Positions 25,146 to 37,450 of a DNA stretch of 64,000 nucleotides are shown here, one piece after another. The stretch is from assembly GCA_921293015.1 (NCBI GenBank), contig OV121088.1, forward strand, positions 28,309,645-28,373,644. Direction: 5' to 3'. Under the pieces are notes generated by a model. The model was not told where the DNA came from. It ran no database searches and saw nothing but the letters and a program-made list of their open reading frames with translations. The translations under genes and the position numbers were made by a program. This stretch comes from Phorcus lineatus (lineage: Eukaryota; Mollusca; Gastropoda; Trochida; Trochidae). The stretch's first letter is position 1; each line of letters begins with the position of its first letter.

Positions 25146-25677
25146 ACAAAATGAGTAATTCTGTTATTTCAACAATTCCATGTCCCTTGTTCACTTACAC
25201 TTTTTCATTTTAACTGTTCAATACATAAATGTAGTTACAACTCTTGGTTTTTTTAGTATAGAAATGTTACAACTTTCTAAAACCAGTCATGATATTGCAA
25301 AATTCGGCATTTTTTGATGAAACCTATCTAGTAAACATAACTGTAAAAACAAAAACAGTCAAGTTAATACATGTACGAGATTGTGACAATAGTGATAATA
25401 AGGACTAGTCATTTCACTTAAGACTCTCAAAGACTCTCAGACTATAATTTTTATTTCACAAATATAGATTAGCGCATTACATTAAGAGAAGTCGGCTTCT
25501 GAGAGCTTGAAATAATTATGTTATAACAAAATACATGTAGAAAACAAAGTTATAGGGTCTATGCAAGAGTAGACAACTATCAAGGGAACACTAAATATAT
25601 TTCGAAAAGATACACATTTTACACTCTTACTACAAATGCTGTTCAATGTGTATTAACCTATTACAAAAGTTGCGCAT

Positions 25678-25706
25678 ATATACATATATATATATATATA
25701 TATATT
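25678..25706. repeat. TA-rich microsatellite
   Basis: A short run of TA units with one C interruption. Confidence 0.8.
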
Positions 25707-25827
25707 CTATGTTTATGTCAGAGTATCCTCATTGGAAAGGATATATTTGAGTATGATGATGAAATAATTTACATGCCTATTTGTAGTTGCTCAAGTGTGG
25801 TAAAGAATTTGCATTCTATCGTTTCTT

Positions 25828-26290
25828 TTAATCTTTGTGTTTATATCCTTTTCTAAACTCTGCAAATCATAGTACATACAATCGTGTAAATAAGATACTA
25901 GTAGCTTTTTGAGAGATATTAGATTTGACATGTTATTCAAAAAGCTATCTTCCCGTTCGCATGTGCAATGGTAAATATCTACATTACTTCTTACTTGTGG
26001 AGGCAGTATCTTTTAAAAGAAAAAGGAGTCCTCCGATGTGATGTATATGAGCGTAATCTTGAGGGAATACACATTTTGAACAAGTAATCTATTCCCAAAT
26101 TGAAATTTGAAAGTATGTCTGTCAGCAGTGATTGAATGTCAAAATGGGATTAGGCCAGACTTTTGCATTCCATATTTCGACCATGAATACTGGCTATGCC
26201 AGGACAATGAGAATATCTGGAAAGACGTCCTTAAGTACCTGAATTATCAATTTCCAGTCCCAATAAGTATTCAATTATCAAACCAGAAAA
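25828..26290 (+). repeat. Block R5, copy B
   Basis: Paralogue of 17715-18125; a shorter copy is at 37305-37450. An open frame at about 26107-26388 reads CLSAVIECQNGIRPDFC, in the same frame as copy A until a 1-nt length difference. It may be the relic of an exon, but no splice sites or family are recognised. Confidence 0.7.
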
Positions 26291-26397
26291 AAATGATGAT
26301 AAAACAAAACTTAAATACAGATTCAGTCATGTTTTCCTGTATAAAATTTACAACCACACATACTTTTCATGATACATTCATCAAGTAACAATCTTTA

Positions 26398-26468
26398 CGT
26401 TGATATGTTCGCCGCGAATGGCTGAAATATTGCCCAAGCGGCGTTAAACAATAACTCACTCACTCACG
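26398..26468 (+). repeat. SINE 3' tail, ACTCACTCAC type
   Basis: GAATGGCTGAAATATTG, then CCAAGCGGCGTTAAACAA, then ACTCACTCACTCAC. This tail is common in molluscan genomes, as I remember them, and supports the organism guess. The 5' part is missing. Confidence 0.65.
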
Positions 26469-26663
26469 TTGATATGTTTCTACGATCTTTCTTCTGCGCA
26501 ACGTCAACATTCGATCTTACCAAAAGTCTGATCTACAAAACGTTTATACCATATACTACTAGAAGTATGTTATCAAACCATTAATGTAAGGTCAAGATAT
26601 AATACTTATAGATTACCATTTACATAATGCGTGTACGCGCCAAACCATCTAACTCCTTAATAT

Positions 26664-26927
26664 AGGTGAGGTGAGATGACTTGGGGTTTTAACGTCGCTT
26701 TCAAGAGTATTTCACTTTTATAATGGCCGCTTGTATTATAGCAGGGAGAGAGCCTGCAACGCTATTGTCACAATGCATTGCGGTGAACCATGGGTGGCGC
26801 TGAAATTCGGTGTAGCATTGCACTCAAAACTTACTGTGTGTAGCAGGGTTCTCTACAGCAGTTGCCGAGCCAAAGCTTGGATTCGAACCCCGGACCACTT
26901 CGCAATCCCGTCACACAACTGCTTGGT
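26664..26927 (-). repeat. tRNA-headed SINE, copy 3 (near full length)
   Basis: Tail at the left (GGTGAGGTGAGATGACTTGG, then TTAACGTCGC). The body follows, and at the right GGATTCGAACC, which is the B box GGTTCGAATCC when read on the - strand. This copy shows best that the head is tRNA-like. Confidence 0.75.
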
Positions 26928-27544
26928 ATAACGATGATATAAAATGACAAAAATCCTTGTACTTCATGACATTTTAATAATCTAAAATAAATAGTGCTGT
27001 TGTATAAAACCACATTTCGAGGCGACATGAATTTGCAGACATCCATCGCTTATAAAGTTTACATAGTTACAATGTTTTACACATCATTAAGGGATGAACA
27101 TAAAAGTTATGAAAGGATGAACAATTTGAGTGGTTGTGCAACATCAGATAGCCAAAATTGAGAAGGAATGTCAGTGCTCTATCGATATACATGTATACAT
27201 ACAATATCATAGACATATACTTATTAGTAAAACAACATACCGTATAAGCAATGTCATGAAAACTGTTTACAAGGGTGACTATTGTTAAGGTCAATATTTA
27301 AACACAGTGACAGGCTCTCTTTTATAAGGTTTTCTCAACCAGCCCTGAAAAGATCTTTAGGCACCATTTGAATATCTGTTTAGATCAACAGACCCTTTGC
27401 AATGAATTTCTAAATTGATTAAACTGTTCACATATGAAAACTTCAATAAAGATTGCGAGACATAATCAGTTTTATTAGTTAGTAACCTACTTTAATGTAT
27501 TTGTAAATATGCTTCAGGATATACTTCGTTACAGGTAAAAGGCA

Positions 27545-27602
27545 GGGTGGGTTGTATCTCAGTTGGAGAGCATCTGCCCAAAACCCGGGATGTCAAGGTT
27601 TA
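27545..27602 (+). repeat. tRNA-like SINE head
   Basis: GGGTTGTATCTCAGTTGGAG resembles a tRNA D-arm with A box. AAGGTTTACT stands where the B box should be but has decayed. The copy is too diverged to be a working tRNA gene. Confidence 0.45.
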
Positions 27603-28304
27603 CTAACTGGCTACTTCGTCAGTAAAAAAAACCCCAATATAGTCGCATGCAACTACTGTATAAGAGAACTCAGCCCTGAATGTGAGTTTATGTACCCATC
27701 GGAAGCGATTTGAACATGATTTAGAGTTTAAAAAAAGCCTTTTGCTACGTGGTTGGTTGATTTAACTGCGGCAAAGTCATTAAGAATGCCCAAACCAGGT
27801 GACCTACCACCTCACCATTATATATTTTCATGTAATTTTATTGTGCATCTTTTAAAAGAAGTCCCAAGTCTGTAAGTCCATTTGTAAAAAAAAAACTATG
27901 TTAATTTTCGAAACTTTAGGTCGTGCTGTACATTTAAGTTTTCAACCGATTGCGCCCGATTGCGCCCGATTGTCGCTTCTCCGCAATAAGATCTACTATC
28001 TTGGCAACTTTCTGGTGTAATAGCTTCAGCAATTAATTTTAAACAAACAAACAAATAAATGTTAACAAGATCCGTGGAATAATTAAAATAAACACGCCAA
28101 TAACATGAAGGTTTTAGCCTTACGCTAAATTCTTAATCAGTCTGAAGGAAAGTGCATACAGATAAATTAGGCATTCCTTTTTAAGAATGACGTAACCTCT
28201 GAACAGAATCTTTATTAAAATTAACATCCCTCAGCATATTTTGTGCCTCACGCTCTTCTATCGATTTCATAAGTTACAAAGCTTCAAAAGCAGTAAATGG
28301 CATG
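27603..28304. other. Intergenic DNA
   Basis: It may include the body of the preceding SINE up to about 27720. A 9-bp direct duplication (TTGCGCCCGA twice) is seen near 27950-27970. No gene. Confidence 0.4.
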
Positions 28305-28535
28305 TTTAGACGCATGTCGCGGATCGGCTTTGAAATATTCTTACTTCCGTGTCTATTTGAGGCTCAGTCATGTCTTACAAAATGTACAGGTTGTATATTG
28401 ATCATCCAACAGAAACCAGCAGTGTCATGTCAATAAGCTTTAACTCAATAGCTCCGACCTCCAATACATATGTTACAGATAAAGGCATGTAGTAAATAAC
28501 TTGGTGTGATATACATCGATAAGTGGTTTCTAGTT
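28305..28535 (+). repeat. Block R6, copy C
   Basis: Paralogue of 19852-20215 (AGACGCATGTC, TTCTTACTTCCGTGTC, ATAAGCTTTAACTCAATAGC, TTGGTGTGAT). Confidence 0.65.
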
Positions 28536-29978
28536 TAACGTGGAGGTGGGAGAGCGCAGTCGTTTGGTGTAGGAGTCCCTGAAACACTCTTAGTCCACCA
28601 GCCACCTAGGGGTCCACCTAGGGGTCCCCATGCACCACCACCACCACCAACCTCCCCCATGGCAGAACGAAACTAACTTACATAGAAAATCTGAGTGGTA
28701 ACAGTGTATAAACTGGGATGCAATGTGTCATTTTTACATTTTCCATTGGTACCACCCATTTATTCTCTGAAGCGTTTCAGATGGATGTCCCGATATCTTT
28801 GGTTCTAATGATCATAAAGACCACAATCTTGGTATCTAAATGTATGTTTAAAAGGTCAGTAAATCCATTGACAGAAATTTCAGATAGCTACCATGAGTCA
28901 TTTGTACGAATTGTTAGGTTTCCATTACAAAAACTCATCATTCATGACTTTGTTCGGTAACATTTCTATTTTCTCTTTTCTACAGTTAATGTATATCATT
29001 TTAATTTACATTATTTGCACTGAGAGTAGAATTATGAGTACTTGTAACCCTTTTGTGTACTTGTGTGTACTTATAACACACAAATTAAGTGTCCAAAAGC
29101 AAACCAAGGGACCTACCGTTAATCTACTATCATTGAAATACACCAAATCAACCTTGGAAAAATCTCACAATTTTGTATTTTGAATGTGTTGTTTTACTTT
29201 AAAATCATAAGGGATTTAAAAGGATAGATTTAAAGAGTACAAAGAAGAAGATTCAACTAATGTACTAATTCCGTCATTACACACATCACAGTCATGTAGT
29301 ATAGGAGTACATTCTTGCAATTTATTCATTTTCAATCTCCATATGACTTTTTGATTCAGCTGCTTTTTGGACATTACCAATTTATCAAAATCATAGTTTT
29401 AAGAGAGGGCATCATCATCATCAATAACATCACCGTACACCACACACCACAACAACCATCATTATCATCCTAAAAGCTGTCACGTTGCTGGGCCTTGATG
29501 TCGGCCAACTCTCTTGGAAGTCGAACTATGACTCTCATTATCAACAAGAACAACAGGCATTAGAACATGAGATGTCTTCCAAAGAGCCAACTGCTTATTG
29601 AAATGCATTGTATGATACTCTAGGCTATTGATGGTATCATGATAGTGTTCATGTTACATTGTTTGTCTCATCTTCACAGCGATAGTCATTCAGTTGCAGA
29701 CAGCAAACTTTATCAACATTTATTGTATGCAAGGCCCACCATAGACAACAAAAATGAAATCCTTATAGGATCCATCAGCCCCCCAAAACCTACCCCTTGC
29801 AGCACCAGATCGATCGAAAATCAAAACAACCACCCCAAATGTTTGAATATAATTTAAAATTAACCTGGGCCGAATCAGTAATTATTGTATTGAATACTGA
29901 TTCGACCGTATTATTTTCTGAGATATAACGGGGATTGACTATTACATCAACGGTTTTATATTACAAGTGTAAAAATAA

Positions 29979-29982
<4 letters not shown>
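28536..29982. other. Intergenic DNA with short simple repeats
   Basis: Contains CCACCTAGGGGT twice in tandem (28602-28625), a CCACCACCACCACC run near 28633, CATCATCAT near 29410, and a perfect 10-bp hairpin CGAATCAGTA / TACTGATTCG (29871-29904). No supported gene. Confidence 0.5.

Positions 29983-30041
<59 letters not shown>
29983..30041. repeat. TA microsatellite and Tc1 target
   Basis: About 29 TA units that run directly into the left end of the Tc1 element. A few TA units also lie just right of it (from 31477), so the transposon seems to have landed in a TA tract. Confidence 0.9.
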
Positions 30042-30042
<1 letters not shown>

Positions 30043-31471
30043 CAGCAAAGGGAACGCGAAAATTTAAGAGGTCAATTTATAACTAAAATTTCTGAATTTT
30101 GAACATCTGGAATTAAAAGGCTAACAAGTTTAGATAAAACAACTCCCCCAAACGCAACAAAGCTGTGGGCCATGGGTAGATGTTGCAGTCATCGCTCGAG
30201 CAAACCAAACTGCAGGTGCATTGCTTGAAAGCTGGGGGTATAAAATGTGTTAAGACAGTGTGCCTGACAGTTCAAATTTGCAAGCAACAGGTATGCACCG
30301 ATTGACGTCAGTGGAGAGGGAACAGTCTTTTGGCCGCTTGATAGCCGGACAGCGTACTCAGGTGGTTGCTACTGCGTACAACGTCATGTCAGCACTATCT
30401 ATCGTCTTCAACAACGCCACAACGCCACCAACAGTACTGCAGACAGGGTCCGTAGTGGACGCCCCCTAGTGACCACTCCCAGGCAGGACAGCCACATTGC
30501 TCGGCAACATCCCTTCAGACCAGCCACCGTAACTGCTCGTCAGACCATTGGCACTCGACAGCCCATAAGTAGTGACACGGTACGATGTCGCCTAGCAGTC
30601 CACAATCTTCGTTGCCGACGTCCTGCTCGACGTCCTATCCTCACCGCCCGTCACCGACAAGCACGAATGCAGTGGGCTACACAACACCGACATTGGCGTC
30701 AGCAACAATGGAGGTCCATAATCTTCTCAGATGAAAGCAGATACTGCGTTTCAACCTCGGATGGACGGACGAGAGTGTGGCGTCGGAGGGGTGAACGTTT
30801 TAGAGATGATTGTGTGATGGAAAGAGACGCATGGGTCGGTCAGAGCATCATTGTGTGGGCTGCTATAGGTCTGAATCAGAGAATTGGACCCCAAGTCTTC
30901 CAAAATCTTGGTGCAGGACGAGGACATGGCATAACGGTACATTGACCAGATCCTCAGACCTCACATTGTGCCTTTCTTTGCTCAATGTACCAGATGTTCC
31001 AGCAGGATAATGCCCGTCCCCACACAGCCAGAGTCACTACCGATTTTTTACGCCAAAACAACATCAGAACAATTCAATGGCCGGCCCTTAGTCAAGATTT
31101 AAACCCAATTCAACATCTGTGGGATGAAATCCAGAGACGTTTGAATCAAGTGGTTCCAAGGCCGAGAACTCGTGCTGAACTGGAAGCATCTCTCCTCAGG
31201 GTTCACGCGCAGATGCCATGGGCTTTTGTTAATCGGCTCATTAACTCCATGAACCGACGTTGTATGGCTGTTCTGAACAACCAAGGAGGGCATACCCGGT
31301 ACTGACATTGCAACGCCCCCTATGTGACAGATCCACCCATTAAAAGACATCTTTGGAATCCAGTTGGACTATTGTCAAAGTGTTAACTTTAAAGGATCGA
31401 ATTCCATTCTTACTTTTGTTCATCGTTTGAATTAACTTTAACTAAAAGATATCTCGCGTTTCTTTTGCTGT
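30042..31471 (+). mobile_element. Tc1-type DNA transposon, inactive
   Basis: A 1430-bp element flanked by TA. Its ends read ACAGCAAAGGGAACGCGA at the left and, inverted, ACAGCAAAAGAAACGCGA at the right (16 of 18 positions match). It contains one transposase pseudogene in + orientation. Length, TA target and transposase motifs fit the Tc1 group of the Tc1/mariner superfamily. Confidence 0.9.
30293..31305 (+). pseudogene. Tc1-family transposase, frameshifted and lacking the catalytic Glu
   Basis: A cut-and-paste transposase relic. It starts at ATG 30293 (HRLTSVEREQSFGRL, the N-terminal DNA-binding part). The frame changes near 30420; from about 30442 it reads DRVRSGRP, the GRPR-like hook, through FSDESRY with the first catalytic Asp. 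It shifts again near 30930 and near 30980, then reads QQDNARPHTAR (second Asp) to the TGA at 31303. The third catalytic residue, expected 35 positions after the second Asp in NPIxHLWDE, is Gln (CAA) instead of Glu. So at least three frameshifts plus one active-site change make it dead. The pieces add up to the usual length of about 340 residues. Confidence 0.9.
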
Positions 31472-31485
31472 TAAGTATATATATA

Positions 31486-31690
31486 ATTAGAATGGGGATA
31501 TGTGTCCTTTAGATCAAACGAGAGATTGGCAGTTGCTGCGCGACATTGCGACGTTAGTACCTATAGTACGTATGTCCATGAAATCTCTGTTCAAGTGACG
31601 GACAGATTCCTTATTTGTGGACCTCAAGGACAATATCATGTGAAACGTTAGTTAAATTTTTAGAGTCTCATAATCATTGACTTCCAAAAG
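31486..31690 (+). repeat. Block R7, copy C
   Basis: Begins GAATGGGGATATGTGTCC, then GACGGACAGATT, GTGGACCTCAAGG and CATGTGAAACGTTA. It matches 47735-47935 and 40045-40240. Confidence 0.65.
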
Positions 31691-32594
31691 CTTATTAAAC
31701 ATTATGATTCATAAATTGTTACACTTACAACGCAGCAAGGAGTTTCTAAAGTGAGATATTCCTACTTTATTCATTGAATTCTCTCCTATTTCTAAAAAGT
31801 CCATAGCTTAGACCGAGTAGAATTTTTTATTTGCTATATAAAACGGAACATTGATGACTTACTGACTTGTTACATCAATAAGTTCAAAGAATTGTCTCTT
31901 AAAGGCAAGAAAATGTGTACCACATCTAACACAGCCAAGCAATCCACTGTAATCTAAGTAAAATGAATTTTTTTATGATAACATTAGATATCGTTTGCAC
32001 AGAAATATACATGATGTTTGGAAATATCCTATTACTCAAAATGTAACATAATGACTCCCAAATGTATTTACAACAACATTTTCTGCATATATACATATGC
32101 TGCATATTTGAAATGTCCATGTCTTTCACTGTCATTTTTAATTAGTCAATTATCGAGTTGAAACTTAAGGGGCACAGAGAATGTTGTTGAGGTCAACTTT
32201 GTCAAACTTCATGAATGGTGTTATTTGATAGAGAAGTAGTAGTTTCTGAAAATTAGCATATTAAAGCTTATCAGTTCAGTATAGTGACAATAAGCAGGTT
32301 AAAGTCGAGAGTCTGATCGAAAACCGGACAATGACTCAATCGTAAATTTTAAATTGATTTACAGCAGAAACAAGATTCGTAGTGTTTATTGCGTAATATA
32401 ACTAAAATAAATGTATATACGGCGCAGAATGCATCTTAAGGATTTGAAAATATAAAATGTCATACTTCAGACATTGACATGTTCAAAGAACATAGGGTTT
32501 TGGCTCTCATCTAAGTCACATTTAAAATTTTTTAAACATACTCTGTGTCACTTTAACATGTTTTCAACAATATTTCAGTCATTAAACACGTGGA
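31691..32594. other. Intergenic DNA
   Basis: No gene or recognised repeat seen. Confidence 0.4.
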
Positions 32595-32815
32595 TTTAAA
32601 TCAAAAGGAAGAGTGGACAGATCAGGGGGAAAAGGGATCGAAAGGATGAGGGAAAACGTGGAAAGAATACCATAGTGAGAGAAAAACATCAGGTAACTGA
32701 ACAACTCAAATTTGGCATGGCATTTGATGACTTGTCCAGCTGCATGTAGGCTGCCCCTACCGGATGCGTGTATGGTCCGGCTGGCAAAGCTCTCAGGGTT
32801 AATGAAGCACGCAAT
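32595..32815. repeat. Repeat R9, copy 1
   Basis: About 220 bp similar to 52970-53182: AGAGTGGACA, GGGAAAA, GGAAAG, ATAGTGAG, ACAACTC-AATTTGG, CCAGCT, CCCTACC, TCCGGCTGGCA and GAAGCAC in the same order. A last fragment recurs at 47590-47630. The family is unknown; it is probably a dispersed element. Confidence 0.55.
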
Positions 32816-33057
32816 CTCCCACCCAGCAATAAGGTATCGAGTCAAGTGGTTGTATCATCAGTCAATAACTATTCTTCTTTCAGGTACATCTGCTATATTG
32901 GCATCCTTTCCGTTGCTTCAGTCTCCATGAGCAGCTTAATATCACAGATCAATTTAACATTTTAGAGAAAACTTACATGTAGGCTTAGAAAAAAATTGTC
33001 TTCATCCTGTCTGAAGTTTTTTATGTGACGCATGTTTCTGATTGACTAATGACAGTC

Positions 33058-33126
<69 letters not shown>

Positions 33127-33144
33127 AAGTAGTAGTAGTAGTAA
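33058..33144. repeat. TAG trinucleotide microsatellite
   Basis: About 28 TAG units with one A interruption near 33127. Confidence 0.95.
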
Positions 33145-33544
33145 TAGTGGTAATGGTTGTCGTCGAGCATCCAGGTTCTTCAAATGTATAAAGTTTAATT
33201 AATTTTAGAAATCATTTAAGCTTATCGTTACGTCATGCGACGATTTACAACTTTAATAATCTTTTCTGTAAAGGTGATCTGCAAAGGAATTTACCTAGAG
33301 AAAGTGACTCCTTCCTTCGTAAGTTACTTGTTAACTATATATCTTTACTACATGAATATGCTAGCGGCATTAACATTCAGGCAATCTCGCGGTCTATTCT
33401 GTTTAGAAAATCATACTTGTTCTTTAAAAGTAAATCAGAAATAACGTACATGATATAGTGTTTTAAGTCTTTTCTAGCAGTTCATATTAAACATTTGTTG
33501 AAGCATTAGTGCCGAAGCAGGAAGCCACGTCAATTTGATACGTA

Positions 33545-33810
33545 TGTAAGCTACGTGACTTGAATTTACACAAGATAAGTTTGGTACATTAGGTTTATTG
33601 CACATGGGTTAACAAAGAAGACCTTGTTCTCTCATGTGAATTAGAAACCCACTTTCATGCGTATAAAAAATCAAGTTGGCGATTTGCTCTTTCTAGATAA
33701 GGTTGATCAATTGAAAAATGATTTGATGTTAGACATTTCACAAGGAATGGTCAGTCCATGGACATGTAAGTAGTGTTCACCAACGCTGATACATGAAGAT
33801 GGCAACTTTG
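33545..33810 (+). repeat. Block R1, copy C
   Basis: The best match to 20690-20930, with about 200 bp of near-continuous similarity. Confidence 0.75.
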
Positions 33811-34164
33811 GGAGACGTTGGGGACTTTCAGGACTTTTCATGCTGCCACGGAAATTACAGGGAATAATGGTTCTGATTTCTTACCTGATATTGCCTGTGT
33901 AGTAAGTGATGATCAAATAGAGTCTTCACTCAAAACAGAAATCATATAAATTTTCTTTTAAAATAAATGAATTTTATTCATAAATTAACTATCAACCATC
34001 TTAAAACTATCGCTTCATTCCATTTGTTATATTTATTTATTTTTCATTATACAGTAATACATAAATTATGTTCATTGAGTTGATTAAGAAAACAGAATGA
34101 GGAAAACATGGCCTGATCTCACTTGAAGACAGTCATGCATGTGACTCCCATTTCTTTGATTACT

Positions 34165-34375
34165 TCATGTATTCTTTTAAAGTTTCGTGACTTAATGAAA
34201 TTTATGGGTTTCTGCCTTTTAATGTAACATGCCCGATTTATTATGCAACAGAAACAACTTGTATCAGTGCATATGTCATATACATAATTGATATGCATTT
34301 GCAAAATCTCTTATCTGTATGTCAAACAATCGATCAGAGGTTATTGACGGTCATAAAAATGTTTTGAGTAATCGA
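34165..34375 (+). repeat. Block R2, copy C
   Basis: Matches 21680-21885 in the same relative position after R1. Confidence 0.7.
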
Positions 34376-34789
34376 AGATCCAGAAGGTCATTTAGTCATA
34401 GAAAATGGGAAATACTCACTCTAATTTTTATGGTAATGTATAGATTTATGGTATATGAGATTATAAAAATGATAAATTTCTATGAATGGTTATTGAAGAT
34501 ACTGAATGTCAATTTGACATAATTTTCTTAATTTCAATAATGTCTATATTATAATTCACACTTCAGTTTAGATGATTTCAAATATCAACAAGATCAAATT
34601 GGCCTACGCTTGTTGTTACAACCTTAAAAATAACAATCGTTATCTGGATGTCCTTTTCATAATGTTTCTGTTTTCAGACTTGATCACCGTTTCAACTATC
34701 TTAATTAATCAGTAAATAGAAGAGTACACATTGGAATATAACAGCTGCCAACTATAGGTCGTTAACAATGTTAGTGCAAAACTTATTAT

Positions 34790-35305
34790 CCCTATTGAGT
34801 TAAATGTTTTAACATCAAACAGTGATGAACCAAATCAGGAGAGAATGATGTGACAACATCTGTATTTAACATTATGTGCTTTGAGGTCCTTCTTATAGCA
34901 TTCGAGGCACTGTACATTTAGTGGGTAAGTCATTGATCCTGTCGATCCCTTAATACATGGCTGCATCGTGTTGCGACACACAATGACTCGATTTTCTCTT
35001 ATTGAAACGGTAGAAATGTCGACTTCACACTGCTATAACTAAGGGCATGACTAACGTATATAACAAAGAAGAAACTGCCAACTGTGTATTCTTTACGTCA
35101 ATTACAAGACACAGATGTACTGTTCTTATTGCCAACAATGGTAGGTCACATGTATTGTAATCATAAAACATATTGTCCCCATTGGAACAAATTCATAAAC
35201 AGAACAGTAATAAGTTAAATCAGCAAAGAATGATGTGGCAACAGCTATATCAAACGTTTTGTGCTTTGAGTTCATTCTTATTGATTTAAAATGTCACAAA
35301 GGCAC
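34790..35305 (+). repeat. Block R3, two tandem copies in unit C
   Basis: R3 occurs twice (34790-34925 and 35130-35305). Both contain GAATGATGTGRCAACA and a CTTTGAGKTCMTTCTTAT-like stretch. This is a local duplication not seen in the other units. Confidence 0.6.
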
Positions 35306-35379
35306 CTGGTATGTCTCTGTAGATCCTTTATTATTTACCTCAGTCACTTGTACCACGCACAGGGATATTTCTACAAAGG

Positions 35380-35740
35380 CTTCATATTCCCTTATTGGTA
35401 ATGACTTATTGCCAACTTCAAATGATATATGAATATAACAAAAGGGATTTTTAATTTGAATAACAAAGAACAAACTGTCAACTTTGTCTTTTTACAAATC
35501 CATTTCATTTTTTATTTGCCAACGTTTTCTTATTATGAATCTATTGAGTCAAATGCAAGACAGAGAAGTACTTTCCTACAGAAATTATTGAGTTCAATTG
35601 AGTTTGATTCCTTTCAAGTGTAAGACTCTTTAACAAGCACACAACCTTTCAGAGCTAATCAGCCAATGTAAATCGGGAACCGGATGGTCTGTATTGATAC
35701 AACAGTGAGCAATCGTTGATCAATGTTATTGCTATTTAAA
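35380..35740 (+). repeat. Block R3b, copy C
   Basis: Shares CAACTTCAAATGATAT-like sequence, TTTCAGAGCTAATCAG, GGATGGTCTGTATTGATAC and GATCAATGTTATTGC with the other copies. Confidence 0.6.
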
Positions 35741-36149
35741 ACCGCCTTTATTTTAAACAGGGGAGGAGGGGGGATACTTTTCTCCATGACTTTGAACTGA
35801 AGCTAATATTTTTTCAGAACTGATAAAAGTTTGAAATGGGTAAACGAGATTAATTTAGTATTGACAAACCATGAACATGAAGTAGTCACATTGTGATGTA
35901 ATACCTGCAAACTATGCAAATTGCTGTCATTTTCACACCAAAGGTAAAGGTAAAAAAAATGCTTCGTTAAATACCTTTAGAAATCAATAATTACTACTTC
36001 GAATTATATATGACAGGGTCGTTATCAAAACATTCCGTTAAAACATGCAAAATAATAGTTGGTCAAGGATATGATTGTCACTCAAGTTTGAATATGTAAT
36101 TGATATGACACACAATGAATTCTCCCGATCTCAAGATTTTCCAGCTGGT

Positions 36150-36240
36150 TGGTAGTAGTAAGATAAGATAAGATAAGATAAGATAAGATAATACTTTATT
36201 ATCCCGGAGGAAAATTTGTTTTACAATAAAAAATTTGTTT
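36150..36240 (-). repeat. LINE 3' end with GATAA microsatellite tail
   Basis: On the - strand it reads TTCCTCCGGGATAATAAAGT, then TATTATCTTATC repeats. This is the 3' end and pentanucleotide tail seen in some CR1/Rex-like LINEs. Only the last 80 bp or so is present. The (AAGAT)n run itself is 36160-36192. Confidence 0.55.
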
Positions 36241-36329
36241 TATCTACTTAGATAGTAGAAGGCGACATTACCAGCCAGTGCATCTATTGTAATGCAGCTA
36301 GGAAAATACATTTTGTCGGATTTTAACGA

Positions 36330-36510
36330 GTTTTGACTTGAGTAACCTATACTAGTAATGAATTGCTGACAATAATATTAATATTTTTGTTCGGAAAATG
36401 TTCAGTCACCACGTTTTCACGATTATTGAATATATTGGTCGATATAAAGTTTTCTGAGATTTTTCAGGCCATTTTATTGATTTTACTCTTAAGCTAAGGT
36501 ACATGTAGCT
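36330..36510 (+). repeat. Block R4, copy C (partial)
   Basis: TTTTGACTTGAGTAACCTA, ATTGCTGACAATAA and TGTTCAGT-like words match copies A and B. The left half is disrupted by the LINE tail. Confidence 0.55.
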
Positions 36511-37304
36511 ATGTATGTTTTTATGTTACTAAGTCTACATTTCTGTATTACTGTGTTAGTTCTATTTCATTGTTCCAAATTCATTTTATGCTTCTACTTT
36601 AGCAATAATAAACTGTTATTCTTTATATTGTAGTCATTGAAGTTTTTTGAGTATGAAAAGAACTATTGGCAGTAGCTTTATCTTTCTTTTCAGAAATATA
36701 CTTAAATCATCCTCTTTATGGTTTTCATATGGAAAATATGTTCATAAACCTTTTAAAAATATTTTTATAAACTGTGTCATTGCAATGACAACGTGAACCA
36801 AAATACAAACCCAGATAAAACATTACAGGGTTTTTGTTGTGTTGCAGCTTTCAGAAATGTGCAGTAGATTTAGGTATTTTAGTAAATAAATCTTGAATTA
36901 AATCATGTTTTATCTGTTTTGTTCTCATTCAGACTCATGTTATTAGAAGAAAAGTGATATCACGTTGAACATCCTTCATCCAAAATGCAGTTTCAATACA
37001 AATGTTTTTTTTACTTATTTTTAGAGCTGCTGATTAAACATTCAGAGGGATAAAATATTCTTTGTATATTGTCTAAGTGTCGTTATTGCAAAAAGAAATT
37101 ATTGAATTATGAAGAAATACACTGTGTACAATGAACATCCCCCTTCAATCATGAGTGTTTAAGATAAAAAGGTCAATAAAACAAAGGGCCATACACGTGT
37201 ATAGATACGGCTAATGCAAGATATTTATGTAACAATTGACAAGTCATCCATTACTGTTCAAATATGGAACCAACATATCTATTACAAAATAGGTCTTCAA
37301 ATAC

Positions 37305-37450
37305 ATGGACGTCAGTGTAATCTTGTAGAGGTTTTTAGAGAATAATTGTTTTCCCAAACTGAAATTTTAAAGCGTTGCCTGTATGTTTGTCAGCAGTGAT
37401 GGCAGTGATGATTACTTTAGGCTTACAATATTTTGACAATGAATTTTAAT
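37305..37450 (+). repeat. Block R5, copy C (partial)
   Basis: GTGTAATCTTG, TTCCCAAACTGAAATTTTA, TGTTTGTCAGCAGTGAT and TATTTTGACAATGAAT follow the order of copies A and B. The peptide frame of copies A and B is not kept. Confidence 0.6.

Noticed and set aside
30751-31350. - strand frames at 30751-30942 and 31099-31350
   Set aside because: Antisense to the Tc1 transposase pseudogene.
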